DNA of 64,000 bases from Maioricimonas rarisocia (GCF_007747795.1 NZ_CP036275.1:558001-622000); one strand, 5' to 3'; positions 51,029-60,599 are shown, numbered from the stretch's first letter. Numbers and translations are program-made. The notes: a model not told the origin generated them from the sequence alone.

Positions 51029-53296
51029 ATGGCAGGCAAACTCAAGGGACTCGACCCGAAGGCGATGCTGATCGAGCACGGCGAGAAAGCTGTGTTCGGG
51101 ATCGCAGGGCTGCTGGTCCTGCTCGCAATCGTGGGGACAGACTGGACGGCCTATGACGGCAAACCGTCCGATATCACCAAGAAAGTCGTCGACGCGCGGC
51201 AGGTGCTGCAGCAGCAGAAGTGGGACGGCGAGGAGCGAGAGCCGTACATCCTGCCTGCCGACCAGCAGCCGGATGCGGTCATCGACCGGCTGATTTCTCC
51301 CAACATCTCTCCGGATCGGTTTGCGTTCTCCACCCGGATTTCGCAGACCCCCTGGGACGAAAAGGAACCGCTGCGTGACCCGGTCATGCTCGCGTTGCAG
51401 CAGCCGATCGCTGACGACGGCCGCGTACTGATCCACCTCGCACCGACCGGGACCGACCTTGCCTCGACAGAGTCCGAGGAGACGGAAGAGGCAGAGGATC
51501 CGATGGCGGACATGCTCGATGATGAGAATCTCCCGGACGAATTCCGCCGTCGCGATCGTGGGCTGACCGCCGGTGGTGCCGGAGGTGAGTACGGCTCCAT
51601 GATGGCGGGCGAGTACGAAGCCTTCGCCCCCGAGCTCGAAGAGTACGGGTCGCCTGAAGACATGGCGATGATGGCGGGAGAGTACGGTGAAGAGTACGGT
51701 GAGTACGGCGAAGGCAGCATGATGGGCGGTGCGGCCGGTCCGAAGCTGGATGGCAAGGGCTATCCGTATGTGTCGGTGCGGGCCGTGTTCCCCTACCGCG
51801 AGCAGATTCGCAAGTACGCCGACGCGATCCACCGTCCACCGTTCGAGGCGGCATCGAAGTTCGAAATCCTCGACTTCGAGCTGCAGCGTCAGACGAAGCT
51901 GGACGACGGCAGCTGGTCGGAATGGGCCGACGTCGACATCCAGGTGGCCAAGGACATTCTCGCCAGCGCTGCCGGCTACGATCCCGAAGTCGTCGCCAGT
52001 ACGGTGACCGACAGTGCGATGACGATGCCGTTGCCGGCCCGTATTACCGGAGTCTGGCGTAAGCTCGCGACGCACCCGGCGATCGAGAAGTTCGAGCTCA
52101 CCGAAGAACAGATTCAGCAGGAGCTGGAACTGAACAAGCGGCTGCTCTCGAAGTTCCTCGAAGAACGGGCCGCCCAGTCGGATGCCCCGGTCGAAAAGAA
52201 GGGCTTTGCCGATCTGGTCTTCAACACCCGGCACGTGCAGTCGGCGTTGATGGGAGAGGAATCGGCGTACGGCGGCAACATGTACGAAATGGCCGGGTAC
52301 GACGAAGAGGAGATGTACAGTGGTGGCCCCGGATATGGCGTCCCCGGTGGCCGGGGAGGGGCAGCGAATACGCCGTTCAGCAAACTGGTCGAAGAACTGA
52401 CCGCGACCGAAGATACCAAGGAGCAGACTGAAAAACTCCGCAAGGCGATCATCGAGCGAGTGACCGTCGAAGGAGAACTGCTGCTGTTCCGTTACATCGA
52501 CTTTGATGTCGAGCCGGGCAAGACCTACCGGTATCAGGCGAAGCTCTGGTTGCGTAACCCGAACTACGGGCGGCGCATCGCGGAAGCCGGCGGCCTGCCG
52601 CACGTCGTGCAGGGTGTGGACCGGCCGACGCCGTGGAGCAAGCCGACCAACCCGGTCACCGTTCGCGAAACGACCAACTACTTCGTCCAACGCGTCGAGG
52701 ATCATCGAGGGCGTCAGCACAAAGTGGCCCGGATGAGCCTGTATCAGTGGGATCCGGAGTTCGGAGCGCTGGTTCGCGACAATGTCGACGTGACGGTCGG
52801 CCAGATGATCGGTGGCACGGCCCGTCCACTGGTGCTCAAACCGGCCGAGTCCACGTTCGAGGAGGAAGAGTACACCTTCCAGAGTGATGATCTGCTTGTG
52901 GACGTCGTTGACGACGACCGCATCAATCCGAGCGATCATCCGCATCTGAAACTCCAGAGTACCAAGGGAGACCTGGGAATCCCCGAGAAGGCTCTTGTCG
53001 CCGATGCCGACGGCACCCTGCGCGTGCTCTCGCCGAAGGACAAGGACCACGGCAGGGCACGAAGCCTGGCCGAGAGGTACTACACCCTGCAGGAAGAAGC
53101 TTTCGAGCACCTGAAGGGGAAGATGGCCGCCTCCGAAGAGATGATGTCTGAGCTGGGCGAGTACGGCGAATACAGCGAGATGTATTCCGGCATGTACGGC
53201 GAAGGGGCCGAGGAGTCGATGGGACGTGGTCGTCGCGGCCGCAACGTCATGCGAAAGCAGACCCGCTCACGTGGCGGTCGATCGCAGATGCCGTAA
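51029..53296 (+). CDS. Large acidic GEYGEYG-repeat protein of the PilM operon
   Basis: The 755-residue protein begins MAGKLKGLDPKAMLIEHGEK with one membrane segment (AVFGIAGLLVLLAIVGTDW). It alternates folded stretches (GYPYVSVRAVFPYREQIRKY ... LLLFRYIDFDVEPGKTYRYQ) with Glu-Tyr-Gly-Met repeats (MMAGEYGEEYGEYGEGSMMG, LGEYGEYSEMYSGMYGEG) and ends in a very basic tail (GRGRRGRNVMRKQTRSRGGR). The repeat style is shared with the gene before it, so the two are related in origin or function. It probably works with PilM at the inner membrane; its biochemical role is unknown. A terminator follows 35 bp after the stop. Confidence 0.75.
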   Translation: MAGKLKGLDPKAMLIEHGEKAVFGIAGLLVLLAIVGTDWTAYDGKPSDITKKVVDARQVLQQQKWDGEEREPYILPADQQPDAVIDRLISPNISPDRFAFSTRISQTPWDEKEPLRDPVMLALQQPIADDGRVLIHLAPTGTDLASTESEETEEAEDPMADMLDDENLPDEFRRRDRGLTAGGAGGEYGSMMAGEYEAFAPELEEYGSPEDMAMMAGEYGEEYGEYGEGSMMGGAAGPKLDGKGYPYVSVRAVFPYREQIRKYADAIHRPPFEAASKFEILDFELQRQTKLDDGSWSEWADVDIQVAKDILASAAGYDPEVVASTVTDSAMTMPLPARITGVWRKLATHPAIEKFELTEEQIQQELELNKRLLSKFLEERAAQSDAPVEKKGFADLVFNTRHVQSALMGEESAYGGNMYEMAGYDEEEMYSGGPGYGVPGGRGGAANTPFSKLVEELTATEDTKEQTEKLRKAIIERVTVEGELLLFRYIDFDVEPGKTYRYQAKLWLRNPNYGRRIAEAGGLPHVVQGVDRPTPWSKPTNPVTVRETTNYFVQRVEDHRGRQHKVARMSLYQWDPEFGALVRDNVDVTVGQMIGGTARPLVLKPAESTFEEEEYTFQSDDLLVDVVDDDRINPSDHPHLKLQSTKGDLGIPEKALVADADGTLRVLSPKDKDHGRARSLAERYYTLQEEAFEHLKGKMAASEEMMSELGEYGEYSEMYSGMYGEGAEESMGRGRRGRNVMRKQTRSRGGRSQMP

Positions 53297-53331
53297 CGTC
53301 GGTCTTCAGACATCCTGAATTCGTCAACAGA

Positions 53332-53363
53332 CCCCGGAGCCGCCTGTGCCGCTCCGGGGTTTT
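53332..53363 (+). terminator. Rho-independent terminator of the PilM operon
   Basis: CCCCGGAGC (53332-53340) pairs perfectly with GCTCCGGGG (53351-53359) around a 10-nt loop, followed by TTTT. Confidence 0.9.
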
Positions 53364-53488
53364 CACGTCTCCGGTGACACCGAACTCGCGGCAGCCGGGT
53401 AAGACTGGCATAATGTCTGCAGGCGAAGCATGTGCGATTCGCCGCTCAGTAAGCCGTTCTCCTGTGCACATTGAGACGAGGCCTTTCC

Positions 53489-54736
53489 ATGCGTCGTACC
53501 GTCTGCTCTGTCCGCACGATCTGCCTGGCGTTTCTGCTGGCATCACTGGTCCTTCTCCAGACCGCGGGGGCGGAAACCATTGCCCGTTGCGGCCAGGGCT
53601 GGCTCGAGAAGGTAGGTGACTACCGCGTTCTGCATCTCAAGGGTACGCCTTACGAGATCGGCTACCAGCATGGGGCCCTGCTGCGTGAGGCGGCCCGGCA
53701 GAATCTCGAACACATTGTGCACGGCGAAGGGAGCCAGCGTCTGGTCGAGTTCGGGCCCCTCAAGCTGACGCCACGCGACGCGATCCTTTCGATTCTCACC
53801 ATTCAGCGTCCGCACGTGCCGCAGAAGTACTTCGACGAGCTGGCCGGATTGGCGGCCGGCAGCGGCATGGACCTCGAAGACGTGCAGGTCGGCAACTTCA
53901 TCCCCGAGCTGTTTCACTGCAGCGGGTTCGCGCTGATGAACTCGGCGACGGAGGACGGCACGCTCTATCACGGCCGGGTCCTCGACTACGCCACCGACTG
54001 GGGATTGCAGGATCACGCGGTCGTCATCGTCTGCGAGCCGGAAGGTGGTATTCCTTTCGTGAACATCACGTACGCCGGCTTTATCGGCAGCGTGACCGGC
54101 ATGAATGCCGAGCACGTCTCGATCGGCGAGATGGGTGGCGGCGGCCTGGGGCACTGGCAGGGTGTGCCGATGGCGTTTCTGGTCCGGGAAGGCCTCGAAC
54201 GGGGCCGGACCCTCGAGGACGTGCTGACGATCTTCCGGGAAAGTCCACGGACCTGCGAGTACTTCTACGTCGTGGCGGATGCGAAGACGAACGAGGCGGT
54301 CGGAATGGAAGCCTCATGGGACGTGATGGACGTGATCCGTCCGGGCGAGACTCATCCGCTGCTGCCATCACCGGTGAAGGACTGCGCACTCCTTTCGGCC
54401 GGCAGCCGTTATGAGGAGCTGGTCAAACGCGTGCAGGAAGGACATGGCCGGTTTACCGCCGAGTCGGCCCTGCGGCTGATGGACCGTCCGGTCGCGATGA
54501 AGTCGAACCTGCACAACGTGCTGTTCGAACCGAAGACAACCCGGTTCTGGGTGGCCAATGCCGGGTCGGACGGAAGTCCCGCGGCCGAGCAGCCGTACCA
54601 CGCGTTCCAACTGACCGAGCTGCTCTCGCGGCAGCCGGATGCGGATGCGGAGATCGTACCGTTCCGGGCCGCAGCCGAGGCGGGCGTGCCCGTGAGTCGT
54701 GCGACGCAGACAACCCCGGTCACGATTGGTGATTGA
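53489..54736 (+). CDS. Secreted C45-type Ntn hydrolase (acyl-CoA:6-APA acyltransferase family)
   Basis: The 415-residue protein has a signal peptide (RRTVCSVRTICLAFLLASLV). The segment LKGTPYEIGYQHGALLREAA, the FHCSGFALMNSATEDGTLYH stretch with candidate nucleophile Cys144, and GRVLDYATDWG match the C45/AAT pattern. In that family a Cys becomes N-terminal after self-cleavage, with 'C......T.DG....R..D'. Members hydrolyse or transfer acyl groups from amides such as penicillins, peptides or homoserine lactones. The substrate is unknown. The Met at 53489 is preferred over the TTG at 53471. Confidence 0.82.
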   Translation: MRRTVCSVRTICLAFLLASLVLLQTAGAETIARCGQGWLEKVGDYRVLHLKGTPYEIGYQHGALLREAARQNLEHIVHGEGSQRLVEFGPLKLTPRDAILSILTIQRPHVPQKYFDELAGLAAGSGMDLEDVQVGNFIPELFHCSGFALMNSATEDGTLYHGRVLDYATDWGLQDHAVVIVCEPEGGIPFVNITYAGFIGSVTGMNAEHVSIGEMGGGGLGHWQGVPMAFLVREGLERGRTLEDVLTIFRESPRTCEYFYVVADAKTNEAVGMEASWDVMDVIRPGETHPLLPSPVKDCALLSAGSRYEELVKRVQEGHGRFTAESALRLMDRPVAMKSNLHNVLFEPKTTRFWVANAGSDGSPAAEQPYHAFQLTELLSRQPDADAEIVPFRAAAEAGVPVSRATQTTPVTIGD

Positions 54737-54790
54737 TGGGGCGTGGGCGCATGGCGCCCCGCGGATCCGGGGGCTGCACTCGCTCCATGC

Positions 54791-54947
54791 GTCCCGATCC
54801 CGGCCACCAGTCGCTTGCGGTGAAGAAAAGGCAGACAGGAATGTCTGCCCCACTTACGCGCGGCGGACAAGTCGAGGTTGAGGCCCCCACCATATTGAGC
54901 CCGGTGGGGCAGGCATTCCTGCCGGCCCTGATGCTCACCCGCCAGGA
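54791..54947 (+). repeat. 196-bp-period intergenic duplication, copy 1
   Basis: This copy of about 157 bp is near-identical to 54987-55143. Each carries two copies, in opposite orientation, of the GTGGGGCAG...CTGCC hairpin (54830-54852 on minus, 54903-54925 on plus). A GTAG hairpin occupies the spacer between the two large copies. Confidence 0.85.
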
Positions 54948-54954
54948 AGCAGCA

Positions 54955-54976
54955 GTAGGGCCGGCTATTGCCGGCC
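54955..54976 (+). repeat. GTAG-type hairpin repeat
   Basis: GTAG followed by GGCCGGC-tatt-GCCGGCC. Identical cores occur at 60768-60789 and 62127-62148. Confidence 0.8.
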
Positions 54977-54986
54977 GTCGAAGATC

Positions 54987-55143
54987 GTCCCGATCCCGGC
55001 CACCAGTCGCTTGCGGTGAAGAAAAGGCAGACGGGAATGTCTGCCCCACTTACGCGCGGCGGAAAAGTCGAGGTTGAGGCCCCCACCATATTGAGCCCGG
55101 TGGGGCAGGCATTCCTGCCTGCCCTGGTGCTCACCCGCCATGA
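54987..55143 (+). repeat. 196-bp-period intergenic duplication, copy 2
   Basis: The second copy differs from 54791-54947 by a few substitutions. It contains the same inverted pair of hairpins (55025-55048 on minus and 55098-55122 on plus). Confidence 0.85.
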
Positions 55144-55215
55144 AGTTCCTGAATTGCTGCACAGCCCCGCGCCGCTGCAGGGCAGCCCCAGCCTGTTTCT
55201 CTCGTCCCTCACCCC

Positions 55216-56559
55216 TCACTCGACGGCTTCGTTCGTGAGGATCTGCCCCACCAGGCGGTGGTCCGGGAAGTTCGCCAGTACGTACGCGTTGTGCCCGTCG
55301 CGGACGTTCACTCCCACGCTCGCCGGCTGCCCGAACGGTCCGTAGCCATCCGCCGGTTGCAGCGTGAGCTTGTGAGGACCTGCCGGCAGTTCGAGCCGCA
55401 GCACCTGGATTTCGTCCGGCAGCAGGCCCCAGCAGCGGGTGTCGGGTGTCTCGGTCGCTTCCCACGCGATGCCGGCGAGTGTGAGCGCCACGTCGGCCAG
55501 CGGCGAGGCGTCGGCGTTGACCTGTTCCTTGACGGCATAGACCGCCGACTTCTTGAGGACACGACGGGCGATGGCACGTCCGATCACTTCGGGGTACTTC
55601 GCCTCGTAGTGCACCCGCCCCAGTTCCCCCACATCGACGAGCGTGGCGGTCGAGCCGGCCGGTTCGTCGTTGACCCGCACGCTCACTTCCTGGATGCGAT
55701 TCGCACGCGTGACGACCTTGGGGACGCGAATCGGTGCCACGGTCGGCGGGAGCGACTGACTGGCGTTGTGGCTGATAATCCGGTCGGCGATCAGCAGGGC
55801 GGCCTGCGTTGGGATCTCGAGAGACTCTTCCTTCGTCGGGCCCCGCCCAACCAGCGTGAAGACATAGACGACGCCGTGGCCCGGCTGCGAGTGGGTCTCG
55901 TAGCGGGCCCGTTCGAGGTCCGCTTTGCCATCCCGGAATCCCGGCTGCCATTCGACGACGCGGGTCCGCGAGCGGATGACATCGTCGGGACTGGTGAACG
56001 ACTCTTCCTGCAGGGCTGCCTGAATGTACGGCCCCAGTGCCACCTGTCGCTGAGCCAGTTCGGGATGTTCCTCCACACCGCCGGCCGCTTCGATCAGTTG
56101 CCGCTGCTTGTCGGCAATCTGCAGCGAGTATGCGGTCGCGTCGGTCCCGTCCGACATCAGATTCGACAGCGCCAGGAGCGAAAGGATGAGCACCTTCTCA
56201 TGATCCTCGCCCGCGTACGAGATCGCCGTGTCGTCGGTGACCATCGACGCCGCCAGCTCGGCCGCGCTGGTCTGCTCGAGATGGTCGAACCGGTCGCGCA
56301 CTTCGCGCAGCAGTCGCTCGGCGTTCTGCGGCCGTCCCGAGGCGAGCTCGACGACGGCCCGGTCCAGCTTGAGGACGTCGGCATCTTCCTTCGAGTCGAC
56401 AATCAGCTCGTCGATTTCGGCCGTGGCCTGCTCGAGGTTGCCGGCGAAGAAGTCGGAGCGGAACTGGTGCAGGCGGTCGGCATGCGAGGCGCAGCCGGCG
56501 ACCAGGGGCAGGCACGCGAGCAGCAGGATCAGTCTGGTCAGTGGCGGAGGGAGGTTCAC
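55216..56559 (-). CDS. Lipoprotein, COG3014-like
   Basis: The 447-residue protein has a lipoprotein signal with lipobox LVAGC (Cys about residue 23). A TPR-like helical N-terminal part follows (FFAGNLEQATAEIDELIVDS ... LASGRPQNAERLLREVRDRF), then a beta-rich C-terminal part (LRLELPAGPHKLTLQPADGY). Its layout matches the COG3014 family that neighbours lpoB in gamma-proteobacteria. It lies 64 bp downstream of the LpoB-like gene on the same strand, so the two form an operon. It should be anchored in the outer or inner membrane, facing the periplasm. Confidence 0.78.
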   Translation of the reverse strand: MNLPPPLTRLILLLACLPLVAGCASHADRLHQFRSDFFAGNLEQATAEIDELIVDSKEDADVLKLDRAVVELASGRPQNAERLLREVRDRFDHLEQTSAAELAASMVTDDTAISYAGEDHEKVLILSLLALSNLMSDGTDATAYSLQIADKQRQLIEAAGGVEEHPELAQRQVALGPYIQAALQEESFTSPDDVIRSRTRVVEWQPGFRDGKADLERARYETHSQPGHGVVYVFTLVGRGPTKEESLEIPTQAALLIADRIISHNASQSLPPTVAPIRVPKVVTRANRIQEVSVRVNDEPAGSTATLVDVGELGRVHYEAKYPEVIGRAIARRVLKKSAVYAVKEQVNADASPLADVALTLAGIAWEATETPDTRCWGLLPDEIQVLRLELPAGPHKLTLQPADGYGPFGQPASVGVNVRDGHNAYVLANFPDHRLVGQILTNEAVE

Positions 56560-56623
56560 AACGGCGTTCCGGTAGCACAGTCGCTCGGGAAGAGATCAGT
56601 GACGGGGCCGACGCGTTCTCGTC

Positions 56624-57298
56624 TCACGTACCGTAGTGCTTGAGCTTGCCGATCGCCGATTTGTGGTACCCCTTGCGGAGATTGGCCGATTCCTTGTCGA
56701 AGTCGCCGGTCTGAATGTTGACCAGTTCGAGCGTCAGCATGTAATCCCGCTGGTAGTCCTTGTTGCTGCGTGTCGTGCCGGAGGTGATGGTGGCGAACAG
56801 CAGGTAATCGAACGGATGATGCAGCTGCTCCATAGCGGCGGCGAACATCCGCTGATTGGCGGGAATGAAGAGCTGGTCGGGACGGATGCGGGATTCGCGC
56901 AGGCCGGCTTCGACGAACCGCCGCGAGACCGGAGCGAAGGCATCCGACTGGCTGATGATCGTGTCGATCTGCTGGTAGATCTGCTCCTTGAAGTCGCCGA
57001 TCTCTTCGGAGCTCCTGTTCTCGACGCCGACGAAGCAGATCCGCTTCTTGACCGGCAGTGCTCCCTCGACGTGACCGGCCGGAAGGATGATCTCCATCTG
57101 GCGGCCGAGAATCTTGCCGACCGCTTCGTCAATCAGCGGCTTCCACGTCTCGGCACCGGCGGTGTGGCTGCCGACCATGTCTTCGTCGGTTTTCGTGAGG
57201 ACATGAGCGTGCTGACGGCCGCGGCAACCGGCCAGCCCGGCAATCGGCAGTGCGGAGAGAAGCAGAACAGATTCACGCAGAAAGACTCGTCGATCCAT
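56624..57298 (-). CDS. LpoB-like lipoprotein
   Basis: The 224-residue protein begins MDRRVFLRESVLLLSALPIA, ending in lipobox LAGC25, with a twin-arginine-like start. The domain RICFVGVENRSSEEIGDFKE ... QIDTIISQSDAFAPVSRRFV ... FDYLLFATITSGTTRSN ... DYMLTLELVNIQTGDFDKES matches the LpoB/PF13036 fold. LpoB activates penicillin-binding protein PBP1B in E. coli. In planctomycetes, where classical PBPs are often missing, the partner must differ. It is first in the operon with the COG3014-like gene. Confidence 0.82.
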   Translation of the reverse strand: MDRRVFLRESVLLLSALPIAGLAGCRGRQHAHVLTKTDEDMVGSHTAGAETWKPLIDEAVGKILGRQMEIILPAGHVEGALPVKKRICFVGVENRSSEEIGDFKEQIYQQIDTIISQSDAFAPVSRRFVEAGLRESRIRPDQLFIPANQRMFAAAMEQLHHPFDYLLFATITSGTTRSNKDYQRDYMLTLELVNIQTGDFDKESANLRKGYHKSAIGKLKHYGT

Positions 57299-57753
57299 GA
57301 CGTCACTCGCTCGGAAGTAGGCCCGTGCTGACCCGCGCTCGCATCCCTGCGTGCGGTTCCTGCTCTACGATCGGCCGCCCGGTCACGCAGAGTTGACGGT
57401 TTGGCGGCGAAACCTCCGTCGCCGGTTGCCGGAATTCACCCACCTCGATGCCGCTTCGGGATTTCCGGGGACGCGGCAGATTACTGCAGGAGCCCGGAAC
57501 GTATCCAGACCGTCCTGTGCGGTGGACGGAAGACCGGAATCGAACCACTGCCGCGATGGGACTTCGCAACTCCCGATCGGCTCGAAAGATGGGAGACGAA
57601 GTGGCGGAACCGCCGCGGGCAAAAATGGTCTCGATCTGGATCGGGCATTCCGGTAGATTCTGCCGCCCTTCGCAGGGCCCCGGCTGCGGTGCGCGACGTG
57701 TGCTCCACCGGGATTTCCATCGCCGAACAGCTTCGATTGCCAGTTCTTCCCTC
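57299..57753. other. Divergent intergenic region
   Basis: About 455 bp lie between the LpoB-like gene and the Mla operon. It should contain both promoters. Open frames here (including an upstream extension of the MlaE frame to 57448) have no conserved sequence, and I see no repeats or RNA gene. Confidence 0.4.
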
Positions 57754-58587
57754 ATGTCCTCCGTTCCCATACCCCGGCGAATGACCCCCATCCACCATCT
57801 TGGCCAGATGGTTCTGGAGACGGTGAATCTTGTGGGAGACCTCGTCCTGTTCGGCATGCAGATGCTGAGCTGGATGGTGGCGCGGCGAACGCGCGGAGCC
57901 GTGCTCTGGCCGGTCATGTACCAGATCGGCGTGATGAGTATTCCTGTGATCATGATTACGGGTGCGTTCATCGGCATGGTGCTGGCCGTGCAGACGTACG
58001 ATCAGCTGAAAATGATGCACATGGAGACCCAGATCGGGTCGGTGATCAATCTCACGCTGGTGAAGGAACTCGGGCCGGTGCTCGCCGCCCTGATGCTGGC
58101 CGGGCGCGTCGGCAGCTCGATGGCAGCCGAACTGGGCACGATGCGGGTCACCGAACAGATCGACGCCCTCACGGCTCTTGGAGCCAACCCCACGCATTAC
58201 CTGGTGGTGCCGCGGTTCCTCGCGTGCGTGCTGCTCATTCCCATGCTGACCCTGTTCGCCGACGGCGTGGGCATCCTCTCCGGCTGGATCTTCAGCACAC
58301 AGGTCCTCGGCGTGGACAGCTTTCATTACTGGTACCACTCCGTCAAATTCATCGCGACGTGGGATGTGCTCAGCGGGGTGGTGAAGAGCATCTTCTTCGG
58401 GGGGGCGATCGCCCTTGTCGCCTGCCATCGGGGCTTCCGCTCTCGGGCGGGAGCCGAAGGGGTCGGCCGGGCCGCCACCGAGGCGTTCGTCTATTCGTTC
58501 ATCGCGATTCTGCTCATCGACTTCATGCTCGGCACGTTGCTGATGCGGCTGTACTACGTGGTCTGGCTGCCGTTCGGATTGCCGTGA
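57754..58587 (+). CDS. mlaE: MlaE-type ABC permease
   Basis: The 277-residue product (268 if it starts at 57781, which fits E. coli MlaE better) has an amphipathic N-terminal helix and five membrane segments. The MlaE hallmark [28 protein letters not shown] lies at mid-protein (shown here as [18 protein letters not shown] then [10 protein letters not shown]) and [20 protein letters not shown] precedes it. MlaE forms a dimer in the inner membrane and moves phospholipid between MlaD and the bilayer. It is followed by the ATPase gene (26 bp) and the MCE gene. Confidence 0.93.
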   Translation: MSSVPIPRRMTPIHHLGQMVLETVNLVGDLVLFGMQMLSWMVARRTRGAVLWPVMYQIGVMSIPVIMITGAFIGMVLAVQTYDQLKMMHMETQIGSVINLTLVKELGPVLAALMLAGRVGSSMAAELGTMRVTEQIDALTALGANPTHYLVVPRFLACVLLIPMLTLFADGVGILSGWIFSTQVLGVDSFHYWYHSVKFIATWDVLSGVVKSIFFGGAIALVACHRGFRSRAGAEGVGRAATEAFVYSFIAILLIDFMLGTLLMRLYYVVWLPFGLP

Positions 58588-58613
58588 CAGCAGGGTCCGG
58601 GTCAGAACCGGTC

Positions 58614-59417
58614 ATGATTGAGACATCGACGCCCATCATCGAACTGCGAAACGTGTCGCGGAGTTTCGGCACGCAGGAGGTGCTGCGCGATATTACTTTG
58701 CCGGTCTATCGCGGCGAGACCCTGGTACTCATCGGCGAGAGCGGCTGCGGCAAAAGCGTGACCATGAAGCTGATGATGGACCTGCTGCAGCCGACGAGCG
58801 GCGAGGTCTGCTGGGATGGTCGCCCGGTTCGGGAACGGACCGAGAAGGAGATTACACGCGAGCGGCTGCGGTTCGGCTACCTGTTTCAGGGGGCGGCCCT
58901 GTTCGACAGCCTGAGCGTCTACGAGAATGTCGCGTTCGGGCTCCGACAGAATACGACCATGCCCGAGCCGGAGATTCGCGACATCGTGGTCGGCCGGCTC
59001 AGGGACGTCGGCCTGAACGCGAACGTTTGCGAAAAGAAGCCGGCTCAGCTTTCGGGCGGCATGCGAAAGCGGGTCGGACTGGCGCGGGCGCTGGCGCTCG
59101 AACCGGAAGTCATCCTGTACGACGAGCCGACGACCGGCCTCGATCCGATCATGAGCGACGTGATCAACGAACTGATTCTGCAGACGCGGGCCCGGCGACC
59201 GGTGACCAGCATTGTCGTCACCCACGACATGCACACGGTCCGCAAGGTGGCCGACCGGGTGGTCATGTTCTACCCGCTGACCCGGCTCGAAGAGACCGAA
59301 CCGCAGATCATTTTCGAAGGCGCTGCCGAGGAGGCCTACGACTCAGGCGATCCGCGTGTGTCGCGGTTCGTGCGGGGCGAGGCGGGCGAGCGCCTGATGG
59401 AACTTGCCGCGGAGTGA
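58614..59417 (+). CDS. mlaF: MlaF-type ABC ATPase
   Basis: The 267-residue ABC ATPase has Walker [10 protein letters not shown]-loop [14 protein letters not shown], signature [15 protein letters not shown], Walker [14 protein letters not shown] and H-loop VVTHDM. 'FQ.gALFDSl' and 'LSGGM.KRV' are typical of the Mla/MCE group. It powers the MlaE permease. The gene starts 26 bp after mlaE and is followed by mlaD after 42 bp. Confidence 0.95.
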   Translation: MIETSTPIIELRNVSRSFGTQEVLRDITLPVYRGETLVLIGESGCGKSVTMKLMMDLLQPTSGEVCWDGRPVRERTEKEITRERLRFGYLFQGAALFDSLSVYENVAFGLRQNTTMPEPEIRDIVVGRLRDVGLNANVCEKKPAQLSGGMRKRVGLARALALEPEVILYDEPTTGLDPIMSDVINELILQTRARRPVTSIVVTHDMHTVRKVADRVVMFYPLTRLEETEPQIIFEGAAEEAYDSGDPRVSRFVRGEAGERLMELAAE

Positions 59418-59459
59418 CTGAAGCAGTCGCTTCGCACCTCATAAAGAACGGCGGATCCC

Positions 59460-60599
59460 ATGAGTGAACGTCAGCTTCAGTTTCGCGTCGGACTGTTCGC
59501 ACTCCTTTCGCTGGTGGTGGGGATGGTCCTGGTCGTGAAATTCGGCGAAATCCAGAACTACTGGCAGGAAACGTACGCCATCGCGATTCACTTCGAGGAG
59601 GCTCCGGGCCTGCTCGCGGGCACGCCGGTCCGTCAGAACGGCCTGCGAGTCGGTTCGGTCCGCGAAGTGATGCTCGACGATGAGGCCGGCGGAGTTCTGG
59701 CCATTGTCGACATCCGCGTGGATCGCAAACTACGCGTCGATTCTCAGGCGTCACTGGTCCGCAGTCTGCTCGGCGATGCCTGGATCGAGTTTACCGCCGG
59801 TTCGAGTCCGGAAGTCATTCCGCCCAACCATCGCGTCAACGGGCATGCCCCGGTCGATCCGATGGAGATCGTCGACCGCATGGAGAAGCAGGTCTCGACG
59901 ACGCTGGCCAGCTTCGCCGCGACCAGCCGCGAATGGGAACGGGTCGGTGCCAACGTCAACAGTCTGATGGAGACCCGGCAGGGGAACCTGGACGAGGTCA
60001 TCGAGAGGGCCGCGCTCTCGCTCGAACAGTTCTCCCGCACGATGCAGACCGCCAACACGACGCTCACCAGCGTCAACGAACTGGTGGCTGACCCGAAGAT
60101 GCAGCAGGACCTGCGGGACACCGTTGCGGCATTGCCGGCGATGGTCAACGAGACCCGGCAGACGATCTCCGCCGCACGCGTCTCGATCGAGAAGGTGGGG
60201 GAGAACCTCGACCAGGTGAGCCGGGCAACCGAACCGCTCGCGGAGAACAGCCGCCAGATCACAACCCGGCTGGCCGGGAGTCTGATGCAGCTGGAATCGC
60301 TGCTGACCGAGCTGAATTCCTTTTCGAAGATGCTCAATTCGGAAGACGGAAGTGTGCAGCGGTTCGCGGCTGATCCGGAGCTGTATGAGAACCTGAACAA
60401 CTCGGCGGCGGCACTGACGCTGCTGCTGCGAAACCTGGATCCGCTGGTGAAAGACATGCGCGTCTTCAGCGACAAGGTCGCCCGGCATCCGGAGATTCTC
60501 GGCGTGAGCGGCGCGCTGAAGGGGAGTTCGGGCATCAAGGAATCGTCGGAAGCCCAAGGACCGATCCGCCAGACGAGCGGCTTCCTGCCGCAGCGGTAG
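59460..60599 (+). CDS. mlaD: MCE-domain lipid-transport protein MlaD-like
   Basis: The 379-residue protein has an N-terminal membrane helix (FRVGLFALLSLVVGMVLVVK) and one MCE domain (about 40-120: FEEAPGLLAGTPVRQNGLRV, GSVREVML, SLLGDAWIEFTAG). A long coiled-coil tail of about 230 residues follows (TTLASFAATSREWERVGANV ... LLRNLDPLVKDMRVFSDKVA). E. coli MlaD is 183 residues, so the helical tail is a large addition, as in longer MCE proteins that span the periplasm. It completes an mlaEFD operon; mlaC and mlaB are not nearby. Confidence 0.92.
   Translation: MSERQLQFRVGLFALLSLVVGMVLVVKFGEIQNYWQETYAIAIHFEEAPGLLAGTPVRQNGLRVGSVREVMLDDEAGGVLAIVDIRVDRKLRVDSQASLVRSLLGDAWIEFTAGSSPEVIPPNHRVNGHAPVDPMEIVDRMEKQVSTTLASFAATSREWERVGANVNSLMETRQGNLDEVIERAALSLEQFSRTMQTANTTLTSVNELVADPKMQQDLRDTVAALPAMVNETRQTISAARVSIEKVGENLDQVSRATEPLAENSRQITTRLAGSLMQLESLLTELNSFSKMLNSEDGSVQRFAADPELYENLNNSAAALTLLLRNLDPLVKDMRVFSDKVARHPEILGVSGALKGSSGIKESSEAQGPIRQTSGFLPQR

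Noticed and set aside
50630-53110. 826-codon minus-strand frame opposite the PilM-operon proteins
   Set aside because: Long only because of the codon pattern of the repeat-rich genes; no family resemblance.
57448-57753. Extended N-terminus of MlaE
   Set aside because: The extra 102 residues are not MlaE-like and the core protein has normal length from 57754 or 57781.
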